DNA of 64,000 bases from Actinomyces timonensis DSM 23838 (GTDB lineage: Bacteria > Actinomycetota > Actinomycetes > Actinomycetales > Actinomycetaceae): NCBI RefSeq assembly GCF_000295095.1, contig NZ_JH806632.1, positions 586,233 to 650,232 on the forward strand. The letters run 5' to 3'. A program made the translations under genes and the position numbers. The notes under the pieces are model-generated. The model was not told the origin of the DNA and searched no databases. It saw only the letters and a program-made list of their open reading frames with translations. Below are positions 42,336-52,215 of the stretch, one piece after another. The first letter of the stretch is position 1; every line of letters begins with the position of its first letter.

Positions 42336-44108
42336 TCAGGCCACGCCCTCGGTGACGCGCGCGAGCCAGCGGTCGAGGTGCTCGTCGCGGCCCCGCCTCG
42401 CCGCCCGCGCGGCGATGAGTCCCGAGATCTCGGCGGTCGCGGCGGCGTCGAGGTTCGAGATGCGGATGGGGAAGAGGATGTCGACCGTGTCGAAGCGCAG
42501 GGTTGCCAGGCCTCGGCGCCGCGCGAGTGGGCCGGCGGTGACGCGGTAGGACTGGATGCGCTCGTAGGGGATGACGTTGACCCGCCGTGACCAGCGGTTG
42601 AGTCGCAGGATGACACAGGTGTCGGTCAGGGCGATCGCCTTGCGGCGCCAGGCGATCGGGTTGAAGAGGCGCGCGCGGCGCGGCACGCTGATGAACCCCC
42701 GCTCCGGGGCGCCGATGGGCGCGGCGGCGGGCCCGGCGCCGCCGTCGTCGATGCCGGTCAGGGCCGAGTCCAGGAGCCGATCCGGATCGGGGACGCCGAG
42801 GTCCGGGATGACGAGCCACAGGGCGCGCAGGGCCTGATCGCGCGCGCCGACGGGCAGGAGGCGGGTGAGGCGCTTGGTGGGATTGCCCTGCGCGGCCTCG
42901 GACTTGCTGAGGGCGCGGCCGGCGAGGGCGGCGTCCGCACGCCACCAGTCCTTGCGCCGCCACAGCAGGGACTGGGAGATCCCGACAGCGTGAACGCGCC
43001 CGGGGGGCAGGGTCATCGACGTGGCGTCGGTGAGGCCGTAGCGCATGCGGATGCCGGCGGGGGTCGCGGCGGCCCGGAATCCCCAGCCCTGGCTGAGGGT
43101 GTTCCAGACGACCGGCACCAGGGCGAGGGGGATGGCGATCGCCGTGGGGAGGAGGTCGAGAGCCGCGTCGGTCCCGGCGTGCCAGGCCAGGGCGATGAGC
43201 AGCCCGGCGTACAGCGGTACCGCGATGAGGAGGAGGATGACGGGCCCGGAGCGCAGGAGGGAGCGGATGAGGATCCCCGTGTCGACGACGTAGAGGGGGT
43301 GCTCGGCCTCCTCCAGGGTGCCCTCGGCGATACGGGGCGCGCCGACGATGTCCTCGAAGCCCTTGATCTCTGTGGGCCCTCCTGCGGGCCCGCTGGCGCC
43401 CGCTCCGACGCCCGTCGCGCCGTCGCCGGGCAGGGCGCCCGACGACGCCGAGGTGGTGGCGCCAGCGGCGAGTTCGAGGATCTCCCGGCGCAGCGCGCCC
43501 AGCTGGCGGGTGCGCAGGTAGCCGATGAGGACCTTGGAGTCGGAGCCGCCGGCGACCTCGACGGAGAGCTGCCCCAGGCCGACGATCCGCCCGAGCAGCG
43601 GGTGGGTGATGTCGAGGCTCTGGATGCGCGGCAGGCGGGCGATCCGCAGCTGCTTAGCGAGGATCCCCGTGCGCAGGTAGACGGCGTCGGCGTCGACGGC
43701 GTAGGTCATCGCGCGCCAGGACAGGAACGGGATCGTGAGGATCGCGAGGACGATGAGGCCCAGGACGATCCCGGCGCCGATGAGCCAGGTGGTGGGGTCG
43801 CCGCCGGAGGCCTCGGTGGCCCAGGCCTGCACGGTCTCGCTGTACTGGGCGGGGTCGACCTCGCGCAACTGGCGGTAGAGCTCGATGGCATGCTTGATGT
43901 CGTCCACCGCCTGCCAGGCGATGATGGCGAAGACGGTGGCGACGACCCTCCACCCGCGGGCGAGCGGGGTGATGGGGTGGACGTGGCGCCAGTGGAGGCC
44001 GGCGGGAAGACTCATCGAGCGCTGGCGGGAGCCCTTCGGCGCCCTCGCGGCCGCGCGCGAGGGACGGCGGGCGCGCCCGGGGCGGCTGGCCCTGGCGGCC
44101 CCGCTCAC
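42336..44108 (-). CDS. Membrane protein with bacterial PH domains, YdbT-like
   Basis: Large bPH2 protein of 590 residues. Pattern: two membrane helices, PH domain (SWRAMTYAVDADAVYLRTGI; RIARLPRIQSLDITHPLLGR), second helix pair (ILLLIAVPLYAGLLIALAW), PH-like domain, and a third PH domain near the C-terminus (LTDTCVILRLNRWSRRVNVI; PYERIQSYRVTAGPLARRRG). GTG at 44106-44108 overlaps the preceding gene's stop (GTGA) and is taken as the coupled start; ATG 44013-44015 would drop 31 basic residues. YdbS/YdbT-type pairs are envelope-stress-related in Bacillus; function here unknown. Confidence 0.85.
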   Translation of the reverse strand: MSGAARASRPGRARRPSRAAARAPKGSRQRSMSLPAGLHWRHVHPITPLARGWRVVATVFAIIAWQAVDDIKHAIELYRQLREVDPAQYSETVQAWATEASGGDPTTWLIGAGIVLGLIVLAILTIPFLSWRAMTYAVDADAVYLRTGILAKQLRIARLPRIQSLDITHPLLGRIVGLGQLSVEVAGGSDSKVLIGYLRTRQLGALRREILELAAGATTSASSGALPGDGATGVGAGASGPAGGPTEIKGFEDIVGAPRIAEGTLEEAEHPLYVVDTGILIRSLLRSGPVILLLIAVPLYAGLLIALAWHAGTDAALDLLPTAIAIPLALVPVVWNTLSQGWGFRAAATPAGIRMRYGLTDATSMTLPPGRVHAVGISQSLLWRRKDWWRADAALAGRALSKSEAAQGNPTKRLTRLLPVGARDQALRALWLVIPDLGVPDPDRLLDSALTGIDDGGAGPAAAPIGAPERGFISVPRRARLFNPIAWRRKAIALTDTCVILRLNRWSRRVNVIPYERIQSYRVTAGPLARRRGLATLRFDTVDILFPIRISNLDAAATAEISGLIAARAARRGRDEHLDRWLARVTEGVA

Positions 44109-44674
44109 AGGCCCGCCATCCTCTCCTCGCCGCGCTCGGCCAGGATCTGGCGCAGGCGCTCGGCCTCGGCCACGGGCAGGCCGTTGATGGTGGCATCGGT
44201 GGTGGCGCTTGCGGTGTGGAGCTTGACCTCGGCGATGCCCATGCGTCGCGCGATGGGGCCCTGGGACGTGTCGACGAACTGCATGCGGCCGTAAGGGATG
44301 ACCGACATGCGGCGCCACATGATCCCCTTGCGCCACAGGAGGTGCTCGCCCGCCAGGGCGTAGCCCATCGCCCGCACCTGGCGGGGGATCAGCCACGCCA
44401 GCCAGGCCAGGAGGAGGATCGCGACGCCGGTCCCCGCCCAGAACCAGGGGCTCACGAGGATCGCGGGGACGGCGAAGCCCCCGGCGAGCAGGAGCAGGAG
44501 CGGGACGACGGCCATGAGCCGGGCGGTGGCCAGGGAGGGCGAGACCGGGGAGAAGGAGATGCCGCGGGGGCTGAAGGGCCCGCCGGCGCCGGAGACGGCG
44601 TCGGTCAGGCGCGAGGGCCTGGGAGCGGCGGCCCGGCGCGGATCGGCCGGGCCCGGGATCGGTTGGGCGGTCAT
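44105..44674 (-). CDS. Small bacterial PH-domain membrane protein, YdbS-like
   Basis: 189 residues: a variable cytoplasmic tail, two adjacent membrane helices (LMAVVPLLLLLAGGFAVPAI and FWAGTGVAILLLAWLAWLI) and a bPH2 domain (MGYALAGEHLLWRKGIMWRR; SVIPYGRMQFVDTSQGPIAR). ATG at 44672-44674 is chosen because GAGGAG lies just upstream; an earlier in-frame ATG lacks a site. Translationally coupled to the larger PH protein. The gap to DUF3180 holds a small hairpin (44712-44733). Confidence 0.87.
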   Translation of the reverse strand: MTAQPIPGPADPRRAAAPRPSRLTDAVSGAGGPFSPRGISFSPVSPSLATARLMAVVPLLLLLAGGFAVPAILVSPWFWAGTGVAILLLAWLAWLIPRQVRAMGYALAGEHLLWRKGIMWRRMSVIPYGRMQFVDTSQGPIARRMGIAEVKLHTASATTDATINGLPVAEAERLRQILAERGEERMAGL

Positions 44675-44792
44675 GGATCTCCTCATGCTCACAAGAATCC
44701 TCATCATGCCCGAGGGGCGTCGGCGCGCCCCTCATCCCGCAGGAGGAATGAGGCGGATCACGGCGGCGCCCACGGGCTGGCAGGCGCGACGG

Positions 44793-45299
44793 TCAGGCGG
44801 TGGCCCCGGGCGTGGTGGTTCCCCCTCCTCGTATGGAGGCGGAGGGGTGGTCATCGTCGTCGTCGGAGGAGTCGATGGCGCACCAGTGCTCCACAAGGAG
44901 TCCGACGCCGCACCACGCCACGCAGGCGGCCAGGCAGAGCCCGCTGGTGAGGGCCAGGTCACTCATCGCGGGAGAGGCCGGGGCGAGAAGCGCGCAGGCG
45001 AGCCCCCCGGCGTAGACGCCGCCGATGCACGAGCCCGCGAGCGCGGAGGCCTGGGCGCCCGCGGCGGTGGCGGCGGCGCCGGTGGGGGTGATCCAGGTGG
45101 CCTGCCTGGCGCGCAGGCGCCTCACCGCGAGCCCGGCGATGAGGATGACGACGGCGATGATGAGGCCCGTCGCCGCGCCCCACGAGGTGACGGCGGGGAC
45201 CCAGCCGCGGCTGCGCAGGGTGAGATCGAAGGCGACCAGGGAGAGGACGGTCGTCGTGGCGAAGCACGCGAGGACCACCGTCCAGCGCGTGCGGCGCAT
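44793..45299 (-). CDS. DUF3180 membrane protein
   Basis: 168 residues with four predicted membrane helices (for example VVLACFATTTVLSLVAFDL, LIIAVVILIAGLAVRRL, LCLAACVAWCGVGLLVEHW) and an acidic C-terminal tail. DUF3180 proteins regularly follow folK in actinobacteria; their role is unknown. ATG at 45297-45299 overlaps the folB-folK stop (TGATG), so it is co-translated. Confidence 0.86.
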   Translation of the reverse strand: MRRTRWTVVLACFATTTVLSLVAFDLTLRSRGWVPAVTSWGAATGLIIAVVILIAGLAVRRLRARQATWITPTGAAATAAGAQASALAGSCIGGVYAGGLACALLAPASPAMSDLALTSGLCLAACVAWCGVGLLVEHWCAIDSSDDDDDHPSASIRGGGTTTPGATA

Positions 45300-47770
45300 C
45301 AGACCCCCTGCCCGCCCTGGCCGAGGACGTCCTCCCAGCCGGGCGAGGCCGACCATGTGTGGTCATCGGAGCGATGGGCGCCCTGGGCGGGCTGGCCGTC
45401 CTGGGCGGGCTGGCCGTCCTGGGCGGGCTGGCCACCCTGGCCCGGCACCTCCTCGATGATCGGCTCGGCGACCTGGGGCGCCTGGTCGGCGAAGGGGCTG
45501 GGGGCGGGCGGGGCGGGCGGCACCGGCGCGGAGGCGGACGAGGAGACCGGCACAGAGGGCGCTCCGGGCATCCCGGGGACGAAGGGCGCGGAGCCGGCGA
45601 CCGAGGGGTCGGCGGCGAGGGCGTCCTTGACCATGGAGGCGGGGACGGTCTCGCTGAAGGGCTCCTCCTCGTCCGCGACGAGGGCGGCCGAGGGGGCGGA
45701 CAGGAAGTCGGGGACGTCCTGCGACTGCGAGGCCTGCTCGCCATCGCCGTCATCCTGCGAGGAGTCGGCAAGGGCTTCAGCGGGCACGTACTGGCCGGTG
45801 GGGAGCTTGGGCAGGGCGTCGGAGTCGATCCAGTCCAGGGCGAGCCAGCGGATGCCGTCGCGGTCCGGGGCCTGGTCGGCGAGGGCGGCGACGCTCTGGC
45901 CGTCGATCTCGGCGAAGGCGTCCGCCTGGGACCAGGGCAGCAGCACGAAGGAGCGGCTGGCGGCGCGCGGGTGCGGGAGGGTGAGCTCGGGGTCGGCCGA
46001 GCGCAGGTCGGAGTAGGTGATGACGTCGGCGTCGAGGGTGCGCGGGCCCTTCGGCTCGAGGCGCACGCGCCCGGCGTCGGACTCCAGGCGCTGGCAGACG
46101 GCCAGGACATCCCTCGCGGACAGGGTCGTGTGGGCGAGGACCACCGTGTTGAGGTAGTCGGGCTGCTCGGCGGCGCCGGGCTCGATGACGGCGGCCGTGC
46201 GTGCCAGGGGGGCGATGGCCGTGACCTCGATGCCCTCGGCGCTCTGGAGGGTCTGGACGGCGCGGCGCAGGCTGGGGACGACCTCGCCGAGGTTGCCGCC
46301 CAGTCCGATGACCACGGGCACGGGGGCCGTGGGCGCCTCGGCGAGGGGGTCGACGGCGGGAACAGCCGGGATGGGGGCCTCCCCCACGACCGCCGCGTAG
46401 CCGGGCTCGGCAGCGGCGGGAGCGTAGCCGTGCCCGGCGTCCTCGGGCTGGGGCGCGGCGGAGGAGGAGTAATCGGCGCCGAGCGGGTAGCCCGCGCCCT
46501 CGCTGCCCTCACTGCCCTCACCGCCCTCGCTGCCGTAGCCGCCCTCACCGCCGACGGCGAGGGCCGGGGAGCCGATGGGGCCCCCGCCGGGCTGGGCGGG
46601 AGTGCCTGTGCCGATCCCGAACGGGGCCGGCACGGCAGAGTCGCCGACGAGGGCGGCGGCCTCGGGGGCGCTGGCGTCGTAGGAGGCGCCGTCATGGGTG
46701 TCATGAATGGGGGCGGCGCCGTCGAAGCCGGTCTCCTCTGCCCAGGTCTCCTGGGAGTCCTCGGGAAGAGCACCGCCGACGGGTTCGGCGGGGTTGAAAG
46801 GGGCGGCGTCCCAGGGCTGGTCCGCGGAACCGGACTGGAGGGGGGCGGGCTCGCCCGGCTCGCCCCAAGGGGCGTCGGTTGCCTCCGCATGGCCGGCGGA
46901 GGAGCCCACGGGGGCGAACGGCGCGGCCTCGCCGAAGGCGCCATCAGCGGAGGAGGAGAGGGCCTGGCCGAACTCGTCGGCCGCGCCAGCGCCCATGCCA
47001 GGGTCGGCGACGGGCGGGGCGGGGGCCTCGAACTGCTCGGGGACGCTGGAGTCCTGGGCGATCGGTGCCTCGGAGGCGCTGGCCCAGGAGTCGCCGACGG
47101 CGTCGAGCCTGCCGGCGAAGGCGCCCGGGAACGGAGGCGCGGCGCTGGCCGGCTCGGCGGCGTGGGCGCCGGTACCGGCCGAGGAGACGGAGGGCGCGGA
47201 CGGCAGCGGGAGCCCCGTGGGCAGCGGGGGCTCCGAGGCGATGGCAGCGGCCGCGTAGGGGGCCGCCGATGGGGCGGATGCCACGACGGGAGCGGATCCC
47301 ACGACGGGCGCGCTGGCCACAGCCGGGGCCGAGGAGACGGCTGGGGCGCTCGTCGCCGAGGAGAGCACGGAGGCCGCCGCCTCGGACAGGCGCGTGATGG
47401 TGACCGAGACGTCGTCGAAGGCGACCTCGAGGGGCGCGTTGGGCTTGTGGATCGTCACCTCGACGGCCATGACGCGCGGGAAGGCGAGGACTGTCTCGCT
47501 CACGCGCTCGGCGAGGGTCTCCAGGAGGGCCACCGGCTCCCCCTCGATGAGGGTGACCACCGCGTTGGCGACCGCCGAGTAGTCGACGGCGTCGTTGAGG
47601 GAGTCGGTCACCGCGGCGACGGCGGTGCCGCGCGGGCCGAGGTCGAGGGTGACGTCGGCGGTGAAGATCTGCCCCTCGGAGCGCTCGAAGGGGAGGACTC
47701 CGTGGTAACCGCGGGCGGACAGGCCGGTCAGGCGGATCCTGTCGGTCGAGGTGGAGGTGACGGTGCTCAT
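45299..47770 (-). CDS. folK: FolB-FolK fusion: dihydroneopterin aldolase and HPPK joined by a very long linker
   Basis: Two consecutive folate steps in one 823-residue chain. FolB occupies about 1-130 (GLSARGYHGVLPFERSEGQI, VDYSAVANAVVTLIEGEPVA). HPPK occupies about 485-650 (VVIGLGGNLGEVVPSLRRAV, LNTVVLAHTTLS, RVRLEPKGPRTLDADVITY, LPHPRAASRSFVLLPW). The about 355-residue linker is Ala/Pro/Ser/Glu-rich and predicted disordered. A further about 165-residue C-terminal tail contains GQPAQD repeats from a 21-bp tandem DNA repeat near 45375-45440. Linker and tail are unusual in size. ATGA overlap with folP and TGATG with DUF3180. Confidence 0.92.
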   Translation of the reverse strand: MSTVTSTSTDRIRLTGLSARGYHGVLPFERSEGQIFTADVTLDLGPRGTAVAAVTDSLNDAVDYSAVANAVVTLIEGEPVALLETLAERVSETVLAFPRVMAVEVTIHKPNAPLEVAFDDVSVTITRLSEAAASVLSSATSAPAVSSAPAVASAPVVGSAPVVASAPSAAPYAAAAIASEPPLPTGLPLPSAPSVSSAGTGAHAAEPASAAPPFPGAFAGRLDAVGDSWASASEAPIAQDSSVPEQFEAPAPPVADPGMGAGAADEFGQALSSSADGAFGEAAPFAPVGSSAGHAEATDAPWGEPGEPAPLQSGSADQPWDAAPFNPAEPVGGALPEDSQETWAEETGFDGAAPIHDTHDGASYDASAPEAAALVGDSAVPAPFGIGTGTPAQPGGGPIGSPALAVGGEGGYGSEGGEGSEGSEGAGYPLGADYSSSAAPQPEDAGHGYAPAAAEPGYAAVVGEAPIPAVPAVDPLAEAPTAPVPVVIGLGGNLGEVVPSLRRAVQTLQSAEGIEVTAIAPLARTAAVIEPGAAEQPDYLNTVVLAHTTLSARDVLAVCQRLESDAGRVRLEPKGPRTLDADVITYSDLRSADPELTLPHPRAASRSFVLLPWSQADAFAEIDGQSVAALADQAPDRDGIRWLALDWIDSDALPKLPTGQYVPAEALADSSQDDGDGEQASQSQDVPDFLSAPSAALVADEEEPFSETVPASMVKDALAADPSVAGSAPFVPGMPGAPSVPVSSSASAPVPPAPPAPSPFADQAPQVAEPIIEEVPGQGGQPAQDGQPAQDGQPAQGAHRSDDHTWSASPGWEDVLGQGGQGV

Positions 47771-48645
47771 CGAGGGTCCTTCCAGAGGGAGGCGGTGCGG
47801 ATGGCGTCCCGGTTGGCCGGGATCTCGTGGACTCTGACGGCCCACGCGCCGGCTGCGGCGGCGAGGGCGGTGGTGGCGGCAGTGGCGGCGTCGCGCCCGG
47901 TGGCCTCGGCCCCGCCCGGGGCTGCGGCGGCGAGGAAGCGCTTGCGGGAGGAGCCGATGAGGACGGGCAGGCCCAGGTCCTCGCGCAGGCGGGCGGTGGC
48001 GGCCAGGAGCTCCCAGGACTGCGGGTGGGTCTTGGCGAAGCCCAGCCCGGGGTCGACGACGATCTGCGACTCGCGCGCGCCCGCGGCCTCCAGTGAGTCG
48101 AGGCGCTGGCGCAGCTCGGCCTCCACGCCCTCGACGACGCCGCCCGGGTAGGCGGAGTAGTCGGTCAGGTCGTTCATGGTCTCCGGGGTGCCTCGCCAGT
48201 GCTGGCAGATGTAGACGGCGCCGGAGGAGGCCACGAGGGGGTGCATGGCGGGATCGGCGAGCCCGCCGGAGACGTCGTTGATGATGAGGGCACCGGCTTC
48301 GAGGGCGGCCGCGGCAGTGGAGGCGTGGATCGTGTCAACGGAGACGACCGCGCCCTCGTCCGCGAGCGCCCGGATGACGGGCAGGACGCGCGTGGCCTCA
48401 TCGGCCGGGGTGATGGGGGCGGCGCCGGGCCGGGTGGACTCCCCGCCGATGTCGAGGATGTCCGCGCCGTCGGCGATCATCTCGCGGCCGTGGGCGATGG
48501 CGGCCTCGGGGGCGAGCCAGCGGCCGCCGTCGGAGAAGGAGTCCGGGGTGACGTTGACGATACCCATGAGGAGGCACCGGCCGACGGCGAGCGCGGCGGG
48601 CAGCGGCTCGGGCCCGAGTCGGGGGGCGTCCTGATGGTCGGTCAC
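47767..48645 (-). CDS. folP: Dihydropteroate synthase
   Basis: Joins p-aminobenzoate to the pterin pyrophosphate; the target of sulfonamides. 292 residues, TIM barrel. Motifs: LMGIVNVTPDSFSDGGRWLA, ADILDIGGESTRPGAAPI, INDVSGGLADPAM, DPGLGFAKTHPQSWEL and IGSSRKRFLAAAAP. Start is GTG at 48643-48645. In related genomes folE lies directly upstream; here the ABC/two-component block has come between them, so folP probably uses its own promoter within 48646-48865. Confidence 0.95.
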   Translation of the reverse strand: MTDHQDAPRLGPEPLPAALAVGRCLLMGIVNVTPDSFSDGGRWLAPEAAIAHGREMIADGADILDIGGESTRPGAAPITPADEATRVLPVIRALADEGAVVSVDTIHASTAAAALEAGALIINDVSGGLADPAMHPLVASSGAVYICQHWRGTPETMNDLTDYSAYPGGVVEGVEAELRQRLDSLEAAGARESQIVVDPGLGFAKTHPQSWELLAATARLREDLGLPVLIGSSRKRFLAAAAPGGAEATGRDAATAATTALAAAAGAWAVRVHEIPANRDAIRTASLWKDPR

Positions 48646-48865
48646 CGCCCCAGGCTAACGGTTCTCAGGCCAGATGGGCTGTTTCACGGGCCACTGTGAG
48701 CGCCGGCTCCCCCACGGGGGCGCTCCGGGCGGCGCCGCGCGGGCATCCATCGAAAGGCTGAGACGGGCCAGTCAGACCCCTCATTCGCAGCATTCCCACG
48801 GATCACGCGCGCTTCTAGCGTGAGAAACAGCCGATCACCCACCGATCCGAGGAGTTGAGCGCCCC

Positions 48866-49624
48866 ATGAGCGTTACCGAATCGCAGCACATCACCGCGCC
48901 AGCGGGCCCCGTCGTCGAGGCCCGGGGCGTGACGAAGGTATACGGCCAGGGCGATGCCCGGGTCGTCGCCCTCGACGGCGTCAGCCTGGCCATCCGCCCA
49001 GGCGAGTTCGCCGCCATCATGGGCCCCTCCGGCTCCGGCAAGTCCACCCTCCTGCACTGCCTCGCCGGCCTGGACACCCCCACCGCCGGCCAGATCCTCA
49101 TCACCGGGGACGATCTGGCCGCCATGAACGACAAGCGGCTCACCCGAGTGCGCCGCGACAAGCTCGGCTTCATCTTCCAGTCCTTCAACCTGCTGCCCAC
49201 GCTGAGCGCGCAGGACAACATCCTGCTGCCCCTGCGGTTGGCCCACCGCAAGCCGGACAAGGCCTGGTACGACGCCGTCATCACCACCCTGGGCATCGGC
49301 GACCGCCTGACGCACCGCCCCACTGAGCTCTCCGGTGGCCAGCAGCAGCGCGTCGCGGTGGCCCGGGCCCTCGTGGGCCGGCCCGACGTCATCTTCGCCG
49401 ACGAGCCCACCGGCGCCCTGGACACCGCCTCGGCCGCCAACCTGCTCGAGACCCTCGTGCGCATGTGCGAGACCCTGGGCCAGACCATCGTCATGGTCAC
49501 CCACGACGAAGAGGCCGCGGCGACCACCAGCCGCATCATCCGCCTGCGCGACGGCCGCATCATCGACGACGCCCCCGTGCCCCGCCGCGGCGGCACCCAC
49601 GCCCTGGGACGGGAGGCCCGCTGA
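48866..49624 (+). CDS. MacB/LolD-type ABC transporter ATPase
   Basis: ATP-binding subunit, 252 residues. Walker [17 protein letters not shown] (about 53-68), Q-loop [13 protein letters not shown], signature [17 protein letters not shown], Walker [14 protein letters not shown] and H-loop [13 protein letters not shown] precedes the ATG. It overlaps the permease start (TGATG). Such ATPases drive mechanotransmission-type MacB or FtsX-like exporters of peptides, lipoproteins or antibiotics. The facing repeats GGCTGTTTCACG (48678) and CGTGAGAAACAGCC (48819) lie upstream. Confidence 0.93.
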   Translation: MSVTESQHITAPAGPVVEARGVTKVYGQGDARVVALDGVSLAIRPGEFAAIMGPSGSGKSTLLHCLAGLDTPTAGQILITGDDLAAMNDKRLTRVRRDKLGFIFQSFNLLPTLSAQDNILLPLRLAHRKPDKAWYDAVITTLGIGDRLTHRPTELSGGQQQRVAVARALVGRPDVIFADEPTGALDTASAANLLETLVRMCETLGQTIVMVTHDEEAAATTSRIIRLRDGRIIDDAPVPRRGGTHALGREAR

Positions 49625-52131
49625 TGCCCTCGATCCTCGATCTGCGGCGCACCGCCGCCGCCCTGCTCTCGGTGATCCTGTCCACCGCCCTCATCGCCGC
49701 CACCCTCGTCATCTCGGCCAGCTACACCGCCCAGTTGCGCTCCGCCGCCGCCCTGAGCCTGCGGGGAGCGGGCGTCGTCGTCTCTTCCGGGGGCGGCATC
49801 AACGCGCCCGGCCACCGCCCCTTCGATGACGCTCTGCGCGACCAGCTCGCCCAGATCGACGGCGTCGCCCAGGCCCGGGGCGAGCGCGCCCTGGAGGTCC
49901 TCTCCCTCGACGTGGCCGCCGCCCTCCAGGGCGCGACAGGCACGCAGGTCAACCTCGCCGACTCCCCCGAGCTCTCCGCGTACACGCGGCTGACCTCAGG
50001 GCGTCTTCCCACCGAGGCGGGCGAGACCGCGATCTCCTCCTCGCTGGCCGAGCAGAATGGGCTGGCCGTGGGGGACACCCTCAAACTGGCGGCCTTCAAG
50101 AGCGACCCGGGGACCAAGGCGTCCCTGAGGGTCGTGGGCGTGCTGGAGGTGGGGCCCGACGCGACGAGCGAGACCGGCCTGCACACCGCTTTCGTGGCGC
50201 CCCAGCAGTTCGACGCCCTCGGCATCGCCACGGAGTACAAGCACATCTACCTCACCCTGGCCCCCGGGGCCGACGCCGACGCCGTCATGCGCTCCGCTGA
50301 GGCGGAGGCCCGCGCCTACCAAGACAGCGCGATCGTGCGCTCGGCCGAGAAGACGATCACCGACCGCACCGCGGCGAGGGGCCAGGGGAGCAACCTCGCC
50401 CTCAAGACGCTGACCATCCTCAGCCCCCTGTGCGCGCTGGTGGCCGGGATCGTCATCATGACGGTTTTCACCACGCTCGTGGCGCGCCAGACCCGCTACA
50501 TCGGGCTCCTGCGCGCGGTGGGCGCCGGCCGTCGCCAGGTGATGATCGCGGTGCTGCGCACCGGTAGCGCGATCGGCCTTGCCGGTGCCCTCATCGGATG
50601 CGCTGTGGGCGCCGGGGCGGCGGCCGGGCTCATCGCCTCCGGAGCGCTCGGCGCCATCTCACCGGACAACCTCGCGATCCCGCCGGTTTCCCTGACCCTG
50701 GCGACAGCGCTCGGAGTGGGCGTCACCCTCGTGGCGCTCCTGCGCCCCGCGCGGCGGGCCGCCCGCGTCTCGCCGCTCGTTGCGCTCACCGGCGCGCCGG
50801 TCTCCCAGGAGCGGGCAACACGGGCGCGCCGGGCAGTGGCTGCCCTCGGCATCGTCGTCCTGGCACTCGGCGCGGGAGCCACGGCCCTGGGTGTGGCGAG
50901 CGGCAATCTGTACACGACCGCGGCTGGGGGCGCTCTCATGCTCCTCGGCGTCCTCGCGGGCCTGCCGCTGCTGCTCACCGCCATCGGCGCAGTGCTGACC
51001 AAGCTGATCCCCGTGGACAGGCTCCCCCTGATGCGCCTCGCGGCCCAGGGCATCCGGGCCGAGCCGCAGCGGGCGGCCGCCTCCGCAACGGCCCTGCTGG
51101 TCAGTGTGCTCGCCGGAGCCGTCCTCCTGACTGGTCTGGCCTCCTCGCGGTCCACATTCGACCGCATCAACGCGGAGCAGTCCCCCACGGATATCGAGGT
51201 CTACGGCGTCACCCCCGAGACGGACACGGCGGCCCTCACCCGGGCGGTGGACTCGACGGACGGGATCGAGGCCTCGGTCCTCGTCCCGGTGCTCACCCTG
51301 GGCGCGACCACTGAGGGCGGGACCGACGACGACCGCGACACCCTCACCGTGGAGGTCATCGACACTGCCGCCATCGCGCCAGTGACGCGCTCGACCCGCG
51401 GCCTGGAGGACCTGGCTGATGAGACCCTCATCGTCGGCGGGATCTACCAGATCCCCGATGGCTCGCGGGTCACCCTCACCGGCAGCGCCGGCAGCGTGAC
51501 TCTCACCGCCCGGGTCCGCGAGGGATGGGGCGCCGTCATCAGCCCCGGTGCTGCCTCGGAACTGATCGGGGACGCCCCGCGCGACTCCGTGCTGTGGGCG
51601 CGAACCCATGGCGACGGCTCGGACACCGCCCCTGGGGCGGCCCTGAGAGCCGCGCTCCGATCAGGCGCCTACGGGGAGCTCATGGTGCAGGACGCCGCCC
51701 TGGCCAGGAGCAAGACCCTCGAGTTCGTGGGCGACTTCACCGCAGTGGTTGGCGGCGTGTTCCTCCTGTCGCTGGTCATCACCCTGGTGGGGCTGGCCAG
51801 CACCACGGAGGTCTCCGTGCTGGAGCGCACCCGGCAGATCGGCGTCATGCGGGCGCTGGGCTCGCCCGCCTCCCAGGTACGGGGCCTCATCCTGGCCGAG
51901 AACCTGCTGCTCGCCCTCGTGGCGGGGCTCATCGGCGCGGGTCTGGGCACCGTGCTCGGGGGCGCTGCCACGGCTACCGTCTTCAAGGAGACCGAGGCCC
52001 ACGTGACGGTGAGCCTCCTGCCCATGGCGGGTGTGCTCGCCCTGGCCGTCGCGGTCGGGGCGCTGGCCTCCATGCGACCCGCGTCCAAGGCGTGCGAGGT
52101 GGCGCCTGTCGCCGCTCTCGCCGAGGACTGA
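49624..52131 (+). CDS. FtsX/MacB-like ABC transporter permease
   Basis: 835-residue membrane subunit. One N-terminal helix ([20 protein letters not shown]), a large extracytoplasmic MacB-type domain (about 45-250), an FtsX helix bundle ([40 protein letters not shown]), further helices, a second extracytoplasmic domain (about 515-695) and a final FtsX bundle ([20 protein letters not shown]). Full-length, duplicated architecture, as in actinobacterial exporters under two-component control. The RR/HK pair directly downstream supports an antimicrobial-peptide or envelope-stress efflux role; the substrate is unknown. Confidence 0.92.
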   Translation: MPSILDLRRTAAALLSVILSTALIAATLVISASYTAQLRSAAALSLRGAGVVVSSGGGINAPGHRPFDDALRDQLAQIDGVAQARGERALEVLSLDVAAALQGATGTQVNLADSPELSAYTRLTSGRLPTEAGETAISSSLAEQNGLAVGDTLKLAAFKSDPGTKASLRVVGVLEVGPDATSETGLHTAFVAPQQFDALGIATEYKHIYLTLAPGADADAVMRSAEAEARAYQDSAIVRSAEKTITDRTAARGQGSNLALKTLTILSPLCALVAGIVIMTVFTTLVARQTRYIGLLRAVGAGRRQVMIAVLRTGSAIGLAGALIGCAVGAGAAAGLIASGALGAISPDNLAIPPVSLTLATALGVGVTLVALLRPARRAARVSPLVALTGAPVSQERATRARRAVAALGIVVLALGAGATALGVASGNLYTTAAGGALMLLGVLAGLPLLLTAIGAVLTKLIPVDRLPLMRLAAQGIRAEPQRAAASATALLVSVLAGAVLLTGLASSRSTFDRINAEQSPTDIEVYGVTPETDTAALTRAVDSTDGIEASVLVPVLTLGATTEGGTDDDRDTLTVEVIDTAAIAPVTRSTRGLEDLADETLIVGGIYQIPDGSRVTLTGSAGSVTLTARVREGWGAVISPGAASELIGDAPRDSVLWARTHGDGSDTAPGAALRAALRSGAYGELMVQDAALARSKTLEFVGDFTAVVGGVFLLSLVITLVGLASTTEVSVLERTRQIGVMRALGSPASQVRGLILAENLLLALVAGLIGAGLGTVLGGAATATVFKETEAHVTVSLLPMAGVLALAVAVGALASMRPASKACEVAPVAALAED

Positions 52132-52172
52132 GGGCGATCCGGCTGGGCGCGCGGCGCCGTCGTCCTGCTCGA

Positions 52173-52210
52173 TCCCGGTGGGCCCCGTCAAGCGGCGGGG
52201 CCCACCGGGA
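52173..52210. terminator. Bidirectional terminator between permease and response regulator
   Basis: Perfect 14-base arms TCCCGGTGGGCCCC (52173-52186) and GGGGCCCACCGGGA (52197-52210), 10-base loop, between two convergent stops. Confidence 0.8.
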
Positions 52211-52215
52211 CGGCC

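Noticed and set aside
45359-48151. A 930-codon open frame opposite folB-folK and folP
   Set aside because: Antisense mirror of well-conserved folate genes; low-complexity Gly/Arg product with no domain.
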